From positions 992,001-1,056,000 of the forward strand of contig CAWUHX010000017.1 in the NCBI GenBank assembly GCA_963922205.1: a DNA stretch of 64,000 bases, in the 5' to 3' direction. Below the pieces are notes generated by a model. It made no database searches and was not told where the DNA came from. It was given only the letters and a program-made list of their open reading frames with translations. Of the stretch, positions 1 through 10,579 are shown piece after piece (positions within the stretch are counted from its first letter, which is position 1; each line of letters opens with the position of its first letter). Made by a program: the position numbers and the translations under genes. This DNA is from Romanomermis culicivorax (taxonomy: Eukaryota; Nematoda; Enoplea; Mermithida; Mermithidae).

Positions 1-54
1 ATTATTCCTTTAAACATACGTGCATATTTATGCATAGCTCCATAAACGTGATCG

Positions 55-451
55 GACAATAGAGTGCAGGATGCATGGACATTAAAGAGCAGACACATTG
101 GAGCGCAGGGCAATAGAGCACAAGGACATTAGAGCGCAGGACAATAGAGCGCGGACATTAAACATAAATTTCATTACGATGGCATAACATCATCTCATTT
201 TTTAGCCCAAAAGAACTTGTAGCATTCGACTGGTCGCACAACTCCCTCATCATGTGAAATACGAAAAATTAGAATATTTTGCTAGACCTTTAGGCCAACG
301 TGAAATATATATTCTACTAACAAAAACAGCGAAGACTTAACATATGCTTATTCACTAAAACTATAAGCCAATGAGCCCGCTTAAAGGCTAAAGGAGAGGC
401 GGAGTCTTAGCTTGCTTTGGTCTCTGAACCTAGTGACCATTCAGTATTCAT
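55..451. repeat. Left inverted terminal repeat of the DIRS-like element
   Basis: The inner end at 426-450 (GAACCTAGTGACC...) is the exact reverse complement of 2932-2956. The match continues outward with small indels through the TTCACTAAAACTATAAGCC and ATAACATCATCTC blocks. The outer 57-165 part is a short minisatellite in which GGACATTAGAGCGCAGG-like units recur about seven times. Confidence 0.75.
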
Positions 452-460
452 GAGAGCCAT

Positions 461-1597
461 TTATTGAAATTTCAAACGCCAACCAAGCACATTTTCACAT
501 CCTGGAAGGTGTACCATCTGGAGGGTTAGGTTAGGGTCCAGGCACCAACTCCAAATTTGTATTGAAAGATTACAGAGAAAACTGTTTTTTGTTCCACCCA
601 TCTTGTTAAGGTAAGCTACGGCTGCAGAGTTATCTAGCATTAATGTTATCAAAACTCCATGCAAGTTTGGGGTGAAGAGCTTCAACGAAAAAAATACTGC
701 CAAAGGTTCTTTGCAATTAATATGCAGGCCTTTTTCATTTTCATTCCATAGGCCGGACGAACTTTTGCTGTTACAGTAGGCACCCCAGCCAGTATTAGAT
801 GCATCAGAAAAAACAGAGATGGAACTTTTCTCTGGAAGTATATTTTTTCTGTTCCAAATGGACATTTGTCTGGACCATAGGCCTAATTCATTCTTTACTT
901 CTGTGGACAGAACAACGGGCACATCGTATGACCCATGAACTTTGAGCACCTTGATCAGACGAGTTTGAAGATGCCTACTATATAAATGTGCTTGAATAAT
1001 AGCCTGGCTGATTGAAGTTATGGTTCCCAGCAGGTGGGCTAGGTCCCTGGCAATGACAAAATTGCATTTAAGGAGAACTGTGTTTATGATTGACACGATT
1101 TTGTCATCAGAAATGCTAAACATCATTGAAACTGAGTCCACTAGGAGGCCAAGGAAAGATATTTTTTGGACAGGTGCTGTCTCGGATTTCTCTTCATTTA
1201 TGATGAACCCCAAATTAGTTAGGATATATGAAACTAAGGGCATATCATTTTTCAGGCCTATCGCAGTTTGGTTCATCAGGAGCATATCGTCTAGCTATAT
1301 AATGATTCACAGGCCCATCTGTCAAACCAGAGAAGCGAAAGGTTTAAGCTTTTTTGTAAAAACATGCGGAGCTGAGGCCAGTCCAAATGGTAGACAATTA
1401 AAATGGAAACATTGCCCTGAACATTCGAAGGATAAGAACGTTTTGTGTTTCTCTGCAATTGGTATAGCAAAATAAGCATCTTTGAGATCAATTTTTGCAA
1501 AAAAATCGCCTGGTTGCAAAAGATCTTTTAGCATCGAAATGCTTTCCATTTTGAAATGTTCGTGAATAATGAAATGATTCAAGGAGAGATTGAAAAG
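461..1597 (-). pseudogene. DIRS-type RT (C-terminal part) and RNase H, frameshifted
   Basis: The RT palm and RNase H of the DIRS-like element are spread over three frames. The first part (about 1582-1322) has the FAKIDLKDAYFAIPI block and the SFECSG...LPFGLASAPHVF block. The catalytic LDDMLLMN motif lies near 1285 but in another frame, with a stop just before it. The part from 1285 down to 461 is one open stretch of about 274 codons covering the RT thumb (SFLGLLVDS) and RNase H (DASNTGWGAYC, DNSAAVAYLNKMGG, HLPGCENV). The expected RT block upstream (the VPKKDG..RPV region) is missing, so an internal deletion precedes the frameshift. It cannot encode a working enzyme. Confidence 0.75.
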
Positions 1598-2915
1598 GGG
1601 AAACAGCTCCTTTCTCTACCAGTGCATTAATTTCTTCATTTATCAGTTCTTGTTCCTTTGGGGAAAAATTTAATGGTTTAGGGCAAAACTTCTGCCTAGG
1701 AGGCCACGTATGAAAATTGAGTGAGAGGCCAGCAGCAGTGGCTGGGACCCAAGGGTCAGAAGAAATAAGTTTCCAGTTATGCAAGAAAAACCATAATCTG
1801 CCACTAATTTGAGGATTAGGTGAGACACAAGGTAAAAATTGTATATTTTCCAAATCATACCTGAATGTGTCGGACCTGGGACCAAAGTCCTTCCAGTCAT
1901 CAGATGGAGTGTTGAACCGCTTTGGGGGTCCACTCGAATGGTTTGATAGTCTGCCTAGATTTTGTAAGGCCACTGCTAAGGTTTTATCTTTACGGCCTCG
2001 CTCTTTGAGTTTGCTGCAAAGCAAATGTCCGAAAAGAGGTGGAGGAGCGATTTTGGTTGATGGGTCCAAGTATCGCTGGACATTCTCGTCGCTAGCCATG
2101 TTGACAGAAGAAATTTCGGGTAAATTTTTGGTATTTATTTCCAAAATGCACAAAATTTTGAAACGTCTCTCGACTGTAACGTCATGTAACACATAAGAAA
2201 AGTGGCGTAAACTGTGGTGTACTGCCTTCTGGATGTAGGACAAATCACTATTACCTTTCTCAATTTCGTTCAGAATGGCGATCAAAGGAAAAGCACATTC
2301 TAATAAGGTCTGGTTGACATTATGGAGATGCTGGTCTTTACATACTGGCCATTTGTTGGTCCATTCCAGGAAGCGATGTAAATCATCGTCAATAGCTGGA
2401 GCAATTGCCACGTTGCAATCTGGGATTGCCATCTGGGCGTAACCCTCCTTGTGTGCCTTGGTTTCCTCGAAGAATGTCGAGAGTTCCCGATTGGCTATCA
2501 GCTTGGTTTTAGGCTGAAGAGATAGATGTTGGCGTTTGACCAAGGGGTCATCAAGAAACTCTGGCATTACTGCCTGTGGGTCATTCGATGCTGAAGCATC
2601 TTCCCCCAGTGTATCCTCAATGACTGACGAGCCATGACTGCTTGAATGACGGCATTTCCTAGCAGAGGAAAAGCTCTTGTTGCTGATGGTGCTACCCTCA
2701 CTGGCTATGTTTTTGTCACCGTCGTCATCTAAGTCTCCTCCAGGCGTTTTAGCCCTGTCACTATCATTATCGGATACTGTCTCGGTATCCAAAGCTTTCT
2801 CAGTGACGAGGTGTAATTTGATCGAATTGTCGAATGATTTCAAGGGAGTTCTAGAAATTTTTGACACAATAGACATAGTGTCCGAAAAAACAAAACACAA
2901 AGGAAAAGTGACCAC
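1597..2915 (-). pseudogene. DIRS-like gag-like protein running into RT N-terminus
   Basis: Open minus-strand frame from ATG at 2915. The N-terminal third is Ser/Asp/Glu-rich and low-complexity (many D-S-D clusters). A region of about 200 residues of DIRS gag-like type follows. It ends with the sequence that precedes DIRS reverse transcriptase: GRLWFFLHNW..ISSDPWV, then LNFSPKEQELINEEINALVEKGAV. Near 1597, in a CCCCTTTT run, the frame is lost and about 25 expected RT residues are missing, after which the protein continues in another frame. The gag and RT parts are continuous in one frame here. That may be native or may reflect loss of a boundary. Confidence 0.65.
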
Positions 2916-2930
2916 AAGCTAAGAGCTCCA

Positions 2931-3310
2931 GTGAATACTGAATGGTCACTAGGTTCCGAGACCAAAGCAAGCTAAGACTCGGCCTCTCCTTTAGCTTTTA
3001 AGCAGGCCCATTGGCTTTTAGTTTGAGTAAATAAGAATATGTTAAGTTGAGCTGTTTTTGTGTAGTAGAATGACCACTGGTCAATGGTCACTCTAAATTT
3101 TAGTGGACCAATCAGACAACATTGTAAGCATTATATCAGGGTTCAGTAACCCCTATTACTATTTATCAGTCATTTATGCTATTAATTTTTTGGCTGGAAA
3201 TTAAAAAATGAGATGATGTTATGTCACCTGCGCCATATTGTCCTGTGCTCTAATGTCCCAGCCCTCTATTGTCCTGCACTCAAATGTCCTGCACTTATTT
3301 CCTCTAACAG
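2931..3310. repeat. Right inverted terminal repeat of the DIRS-like element
   Basis: Reverse complement of the left repeat. 2932-2956 pairs exactly with 426-450, and 3205-3225 (ATGAGATGATGTTATG) pairs with about 186-202. The outer part 3236-3300 holds the same minisatellite in reverse (TGTCCTGTGCTCTAATGTCC-like units). Beyond about 3310 the similarity ends, about 100 bp before the P1 terminus. Confidence 0.75.
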
Positions 3311-3406
3311 TATGGTCAAGGTAACCGGACAGTTCCTTCAGAAAGGTATGGAAAAATTTCACATGATTCTATTTTTGGTAACACTAATGAAACGAAGCAT
3401 TAATAG

Positions 3407-3862
3407 ATGTGTTACTGTAGATGAAAAAGGAAAACATAAAATGAGCAAAATATGAAAAGAAATAAAAAGCGATCGTGTGTAAAAATGGCTTCTCCCGTGG
3501 GCAGAAGAAGCCTTTCAAAAATTTGCGCCCCTGGACCCCCTTTGACAAAAGGGCGCCACCTGCAGGCGTAAATATGCTCGGAGGCCCCATTCCTGAACGA
3601 TCGTTCAAGTCAATCTCAAACGGTCAAATTGGTCAGTAATGGTCTGTTTAATGAGTAAATTCTCGGGAAAGTCATTACGTGATGAAACATTATCCTTACG
3701 GGTGCATGCGTATAAAGTTTGATGTTCTGCCAAAAATGACCAAGAAGGTCTTTTATAAAAATGATCAAAAAATAGTCGTAAAAAGCATGTAGAAAAAAAG
3801 AAAAAATCTTTACATATGAAAAAGAAAAATTTTTAATTCGATGCAACATTCTACTTTATTGT
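3407..3862. repeat. Left terminal inverted repeat of P1
   Basis: Begins ATGTGTTACTGT, matching the reverse complement of the right end. It shares the blocks GTGTGTAAAAATGGCTTC, GCCACCTGCAGG, GAACGATCGTTCAAGTCAA, GGTCAGTAATGGTCTGTTTA and GATGCAACATTCTA with the right arm. It ends about six bases from the polB stop codon. It is single-copy for a GGTCTTTTATAAAA segment that is duplicated in the right arm. Confidence 0.88.
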
Positions 3863-3867
3863 AAAAA

Positions 3868-6800
3868 TTATTTAGTCCAACCATAAGGAAATGTACAAAA
3901 ATTACATTTCAAAATACGTTTATCATATACTATACGAAATTTTTTCAAAGTTTTACGAGTAACAACTTTACGATTGTAGTGACGCCCAGTTGAGCCCAGT
4001 TGTAGTGACGCTCTATACGGAGACTATGTACATCTACTTCTTCTTTTCCATTGTTTTTTACAAAAGCAAAAACCATTCGACGAAGCGAATAAAAATTAAC
4101 TTTTTTCATAGTATCTGATGACAAAGTGATACCGCGGACTTTGATTACGTGACGGTATTGGTCTGTAGAGGGACTGTACAACCTGTAGGTGTAATTTTTA
4201 GGACCTCCACTAACAAATTCGGTAATGTAAGATCCAGAACCATATTCACGTAACTCGTCAGTCATTTCACCAAGACACCAACCAGTGGGTACTTGATATT
4301 GTTGTTTGTCAACTGTTGACAGGTAAATAATACTATCCGTGTCAAAATACAATACTCGACTTTTTAATCGCTCAATGTAAGAATATAACTTTAATTGAGC
4401 TTGAGCCGTTGTATAAGCTGCAATAACAGCGTTAGTATTTCCCATGACTTCGGCAAAATCATCATGTTGACAATATGTTGTTGACACCAATTGTTCATTG
4501 ATTAGTCTAACATTCTTAATAATGTTGGCGACATTCATCACAAGTTCAAAATATCTTTGGGTGCATTGTGGATAACAGTCTTATCCATATTGTTTCGTTG
4601 ACCAAACTAAAAAAACATAAAAATAATTAAATGAAATACAAAAAAACTATGCATAGTTACTTTTCCCCAGAAAGAATTTAGCATTAATTTAGCCAAAGCC
4701 CTCTTTCCAGGATTTTTTAAAATTTTTGAAGAATCCAATGAAATATTCTCACGATTGTAGACCTCCATTTCATATTCACGTTTTTGCTCATCTGTCTGAG
4801 CTTTAGCAGGATAGCCTTCACTCTCCTATAAAAATTACAATCAAATTCTGTCACATTTACATAATATAAAATTTACTAGTTTCATTTTCATAAAGGTATT
4901 GACGTATTGAGTAAATAAACAAACCACCAGTGGGGTTTTTGGTTGGATGATATTGCTCAATATTATCATAATGCCAAACCTCGAAAATCTTGAGGATCTG
5001 AAACAAAAATAATATACATAGAAAAAGAACCATTACCGTAACAATATACCTTATATCCCTTCTCTAAGGCTTTATATAATTCTATCGTAACCCATGTACC
5101 GTCTAATGCTCTGTCTTGGTCGTTATGCACGCATGTGGTCTTTTGTGAATCATGCGTGCAAGTTTTGCATAAAGGAAACAATAATTTACCACCATGTCGA
5201 TACGGTAAAACAGGATGTAAGAGTTTGGGAGGTGGTAAAACCATACTCTTGATTAACCCCTCATAAGGTTGTGACGTTGAACTGACCTCTTCAAAATCTT
5301 CAGTAAAGATTTTTGGATGACCTGTAGGGTATTTCCCGTATTTGTTGACAAACGGGTATAAACTGCATACATCTACATAATTGATCTTTTCTGCAGGTGT
5401 ACCATCTTCATTGTACTTAATTTTATGATACAGTTTTACAGCATTAGTGCGACCGCCAAAGAAAGCTAAAACAAGAAAACTTTTGACAAAATAAAAAAGA
5501 ACAATTCAAGATTTTACCTTCTCGAGGATTTATAGGTTCCGGTATTTTGACTGTATCAAAAAATGTTTTCATTTCGGGATCTGAGTGAAGTTGTTGTAAA
5601 AGTTCGCACTCCCACATTTCAACTACGCTATAACCGAGTGATTGAAGTTCCATAACCGGGTTAAAAGTGCGTTCATATGCATTGACTGCTTTTGTATTAT
5701 TATCGGCTGTTAATTGATATCTATTTTTCATACATTTAGGGCAACCATGCCAATAACAACCGTGAAATTCATAAATTGTCGTGTCTTAATGAGCAAACAT
5801 ATAGATATTAAAATTTCAAAAATTTGAACAAAATTACCTGATAAACCATCAACTCTGTATCTTCCAATTTGAACTTCGCCACCATTAAGTTTATGTCGAA
5901 TATACAGTTTTTCATTTTTATGGACTAACCACTTCAACCATTTTAAGGCTATAACAGATTGTCTTTCTTCTTTACCATAACCTTTGTATGGTATTACACC
6001 AATAGTATCTGGCTTCAAAAATAAACGTCGGAAAACTAAGTTGCAAGCACTAGCAATGGTTATTGAATTTTCAAAAGGATCGACATTTGTTTCTTCCATA
6101 AAAATATCGCAAAATTTCATACAACATTGTCGTAAAACTTGCACATCGCTACGACAGTAGTCAATTAACTCATTATCAAAATTAAGTTGACAACCCTAAA
6201 CAATGATGCATTTAAATGCAAAACTTTATACTTTTGCAAACTTACTGCTTAAAGCTTTCAATTATACCACTCCAGAAACGTGGCACAAGCCGCAGGTTTC
6301 ATAGCATTGTAACCGTACATGTTGGGTGATGGATATGAGCCAATATATCCGTAATTTTCTTTTCTATTAAAGAAATGAGGGAAATATCCTTTACATATTT
6401 CACTTATTCCAAATGTTTTCGGTAAAGCAGCCAAAGGCATCGGAAGAAAGTTCAGAGAATCAATAATTTTTATCGACCCTACTTTGATACACATCAACTC
6501 TAAACCCTAAAAATAAATAAATAGATGAAAATGAAAAACTATAAACAATTTACTAATTCACCCTTATTAATGATATGTAGTTTATGATGTCCATTACGAT
6601 ACAAAAACTGCATTATAAATTTTCCATCGAATCCTCGAGAATTATGCGCTATTGCAGTAATGTTTTTCATACCTTCTGCAAAAAGGTATTCGCAGAAATC
6701 ATTTAGACATGTAGATCCTTTGAAAATACGTTCGCGTTGACCGCATGTATTGCAGCAAAAATTTCCCTCGTTTTGACGACACTGATCGCATACAGTATGG

Positions 6801-8697
6801 ACAACACATAAATTTGGTTCATGTTCGAACACATCCCCTAATTCGCTTTGTCATAGAATTTTTTCCTGTGTAATCTCAAAATCATAAAAAACAAATTTTT
6901 GATTAACAGGACATTTATCGGTAATTCTTGTTTCATTATCATCTAGACACTCATCCTCATCAACATTTGTTTCAAATATATCTTCTTCCTCTTCAATTTG
7001 CTCGCTACCAACAGGTTGCATAAAACATGAATGATCTAAAATAAAAATTTTCATATAAAATAAAATAAAATAAAATAATTACACCATATCTAATACCTTT
7101 TTTAGGTACGCTTTTCTTGCATGTTTTGCATTCAAAATAACCGCAATTATGAGGATTAGAATGTGCTCATCGAACCAGTGTATCACATTGTTCGCACACT
7201 TTGAAACGATCGAAAATAGATACCCCTGTTTTTTGACCTTTCGATTGACGTCTTTGAGTAAAAACAAGCTTGTGTCGAGCAAAACACTTATCGTTTTTAA
7301 AAAATCGCAGACAATCTTTGCATTTTCGAGCATTAAATTGATTACATGGGGGTGTATTGTAACACAGAGGACAAACGTTTCTGCATCTGTGTTCCATTTT
7401 GTTGTTGTAGGCCAGATCGCAATGAGGACAAAAGTAGCCGCGGTCAAAAAATCCAGGCATCTTTGTAATGACAGAGTAATGATTATTATGGTGGTAAATA
7501 TTCAAAACATGCGTTGCTTCAGGTCCTTAAAACTCTAAATACGTACACAATAACAGACAAATAAAAAACTCTAACCTCTAAATATCAAATCCTTAAAGCG
7601 TTCTTTGCTAAAAACTTTGATTTGATAATCGGGTAATAAAACAGTTTGCAATTGTTCCCACTGATGAAAACCGCAAGCTCCTTGATGATTAGCTAAGCCT
7701 GCTAAGGTCATCAGTTCTTTAGCAACCTTTGTTTGCAGCAGATGTGACTTGTCAGACTTTCGAATACTTTCCCATTTGTGCTCAGCATTCTTATCTTCTT
7801 TATGAATGTAAGCTCTAGCAACAACTAGAGCTCTAGCAAAACATAAATCATCCGTGTTGTTGATTTGAATAATACAGCGTTTATCTTTTAGAAAATCATT
7901 ATGTTTTAAATATTGATGAGCATTGTGAATACCTTAAATAAATAAATAAATAAAAATCTTACATAAGTAATTTTAATCAGCTTACGGCTACCCGCAGGTG
8001 GTGTTACAACAATGGTACGAATTGTAGACTGACGACTATCAATTTGTATTTGCTCATTTGATTGAAGAACAGCGTTAAGAGTGTTTACAATCAAGTCTCC
8101 AGTTAAAGCATGTTTCGGTCTAAAAGGTATCAAAACACGACCTTTCATCAAATCTGGATGGTCAAAGGAAAACCCTATAAACGCATTATCAGCGACATTC
8201 TCAGAAATTCGCTCTACTATACGTTGAAACGTTGGCACTATTTGAGCATTTAAATCATCCATATGTTCGGTATTACGAAAGTTCACAGAGTACTCGCGAC
8301 CTTCGGTATTAAAACGCCTAATATTTACGGTACTGGGTTGACCTAGTTCGAAAAAATCATCTGCAACAAAAGATGCATTCATTACACCTCCACTACCCCC
8401 ACCACCACCACCAATTTGAGCTGTTTCCTAAATTTCTTCCTCATCAGAACTGTAAGGCGTATAACTTTTGTATTGATCATCTTCATCATCATAATCTAAA
8501 ACAGTTCCTTCTTCTTCTTCTTCCAAAATATTATTATTATTATTGAGTGTTTCTTCTTCTTCTTCTTTCTCAGAGGTAATATTCTCTGAAGACTCATTCA
8601 CTATTGTTTCATCGTCTTCATCAGAAGTAATATCTTCTAAAATTTCCATAGGCATGTCGTCTTCGTCCGAAGTAATATCCTCATAAATAGGTTTCAT
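3868..8697 (-). pseudogene. polB: Protein-primed DNA polymerase B, P1 copy A (full length, decayed)
   Basis: Family B, protein-primed polymerase that would replicate the element. Splice sites suggest eleven exons: 8697-7973, 7932-7576, 7525-7097, 7035-6562, 6506-6246, 6195-5838, 5784-5518, 5465-5050, 4997-4877, 4825-4661, 4606-3868. In order: acidic N-terminus, a Cys/His-rich putative zinc region, exonuclease motifs (DFE, HNSRGFD, a Y...D motif), a FHGCYWHGC segment, then the polymerase domain with motif B (LNSFWGK) and catalytic YFDTDS near 4330. Lesions seen: TAG at 8428, TGA at 7167, TGA at 6851, two stops at 6258 and 6249 shared with copy B, a frameshift near 4550, and a 26-bp partly duplicated insertion near 3985 that shifts the C-terminus. 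The gene runs towards the left terminus, divergent from the PC4-like gene. Confidence 0.9.
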
Positions 8698-10565
8698 TAT
8701 AAAAATTATCTAAACTAGAAAATATAAAAACTATAAACTAGAAAAATAGAAAACAACCTATTCATCAAAAACTTATACAGTAATAATAATAGAAAATTTT
8801 TATAAATTAGCAAAAACTATTAATTTTATGGTAGAGATTTAATTATTGTTTACGAGGTTAATGTAGTACTTTTCTTTTTTATGATGGGAAAGCTTTAAAG
8901 ACCTCTATAACTCATGAACACGTGCCCATATCATTTCTTTAGCTTATTTTATTAGCATATAACCAGCTAAAACCAGTTGAAAACCTGTTTTACTGTACAA
9001 CCGTAGTATTTTTGTTTTGATTCTTGAAGCTATAAAATAGCTGTAATAGCTGCTTATAACCCTGTTGCACCATCTTTTCTTTTTATGTGGAAAAGCTTTA
9101 AAGACCCTTATAACTCATGCGCACGTGGCTATATTGCTTCTATAGCTCTGACCTTGATAATTACTATAACACATAAAACACATATATTTTTCTAGCTTTG
9201 ATCTCAAAGGTTACCGTACAGCATAAACACATTTTATTTTATTTTTGTAGAACATAGCTCCTCCTCTCATATACTCCTCAGAATAGTAGAATACTGTAGG
9301 ATATATGTCTTGAATATTTATTATGCTTATAACTCCTCGTCTTACAGCTATAAGCTATATATCTTGGTTATTTTATTATAGCTATAACCTCCTTTTACTC
9401 TAAAATTTTGAACACTTTATACATTTATCTGTTTTGTTGCTACAAAAACTACTCGCTTCTTCTCTCTCTCTCTCTCTTTAATATTTCTTCAAGAATTTTC
9501 AAAAATGGAACACCAGTTTATGTTAGATGAAAACATGGCATTATTTGTAGTGGTTGAAGGTAGATACGTGTCAATCTATTTTCTTAACGTCGACCCTAAA
9601 ACAAAAGAGGCGTATGGTCGCGGATTCAAGCTCATTTTACCACAATACGGTATACTAGGTCGCAATGTCAATATTATTGAAAAGACATTTTCACATGGAG
9701 GTCAATGCGGCATCAACCTTGGTTATAAAATGCTGGTCGAGAGTGACGGGGTTACAGTACGATTTAACAATTTGTTTAATGGAACAACATGGTGTTTATC
9801 TAAAGAAGTGAGTTGATATATGAATTCTTTCTTTCTTTCTTTCTTTTAAAATATAATGTTTTATTCTTTAGCAATTTTGGCGCTGGACCAATATGATACA
9901 TGAGATAGCGCCAGCTATTTCAAACGAGTACAATGCTTTAGCAGCAAATCTCCAGCTAGCGATAAAACGCAAAACAAACGAAAATGACGACGTAGCTGGA
10001 AAAGATGGTTCTACCCCTAAAATCATTAAAGAAGAAGAAGAAGTCGGTGCAGATAAGAAAATTATTAAAGAAGAAGAAGGGATTCATGCTACAAAATTCG
10101 CCGGAGAACAAAGCAATGCTCGTGAAGATCAAAAGGAAGCTAGCGTTCAAACGTCGCTTATTAATGATCTCTTCATCAACTGTTTCAATGATCCTGACTA
10201 CGATTCAACGTCGGATACCAATTCGTTGGAAGCCGAAACCAAGCGTATTTGTGAGTTACATGTTCCGGGTTTAGATATTCCATGGTTTTTTGATGAGCAA
10301 GTAGTAAAAGGTGAAAAATTATTTATAATTATATGTGCTGAGTTAGTTATACAAGACATCTTTAATGGGTGTATTTTTGATTGTTATTGCGCAAAAGAGG
10401 TAGGAATTGTTGAGGATCATCAGTGTCCAGCTCGTAATTCCATATATAATATCGCAATTACACCAACAGTTAATCGTTTATATGAAAAGATGGGACTTAT
10501 CATTGACTGCTTTGAATATGTTATAGGTGAAGTTCAAGGTTATTACTGTCTTCACGCTTTTAAAC
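5791..10565. repeat. Tandem duplication, unit 1 (4775 bp)
   Basis: Positions 5791-10565 recur as 10566-15099 with only scattered substitutions. The offset is 4775 bp up to about 8715 and 4534 bp after 8957, because unit 2 lacks the 241 bp at 8716-8956. The left breakpoint is in polB intron 6, six bases upstream of its acceptor in gene orientation. The right breakpoint is in the last exon of the PC4-like gene. I see no obvious long homology at the breakpoints. Confidence 0.95.
8698..9504. promoter_or_regulatory. Divergent promoter region between polB and PC4-like gene, unit 1
   Basis: This 0.8-kb noncoding stretch separates two divergently transcribed genes, so it should hold both promoters. 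It contains two imperfect copies of a block beginning AAGCTTTAAAGACC and including ACTCATG.(A/G)CACGTG (about 8890 and 9099), each with an E-box CACGTG. A CT microsatellite (about 9461-9478) lies just before the plus-strand ATG. The first block lies in the 241 bp absent from unit 2. Promoter function is inferred from position only. Confidence 0.5.
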
Positions 10566-10579
10566 GAGCAAACATATAG
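9505..10579 (+). pseudogene. PC4-like accessory protein, duplicated copy truncated at C-terminus
   Basis: Same gene as 14039-15257. Exons 9505-9807 and 9872-10579 with a 64-bp intron. The duplication junction at 10565/10566 cuts the last exon, replacing the final ~55 residues with four unrelated codons read from polB intron sequence before a TAG. It also carries several substitutions of conserved Arg relative to the unit 2 copy (Arg to Leu, Gln, His and His), suggesting this unit is the one decaying. It may still be transcribed, but the product would lack the C-terminus. Confidence 0.75.

Larger units (their letters stand above)
55..3310 (-). mobile_element. DIRS-like retrotransposon remnant, non-autonomous
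   Basis: Seen: two oppositely oriented flanks (about 55-451 and 2931-3310) are inverted copies of each other. They enclose a minus-strand gag-like/RT/RNase H coding region. The RNase H resembles the DIRS type (motifs GWGAY, LHINCKEPLAV, DNSAAVAYLNKMGGT, HLPG.ENV). Known: complete DIRS elements encode a tyrosine recombinase downstream of RNase H and carry inverted termini. Here the inverted repeat begins only about 10 bp after the RNase H frame ends, so the recombinase is absent. The reading frame is also broken in several places. Inference: a dead internal-deletion derivative that would have depended on a helper element. Confidence 0.75.
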
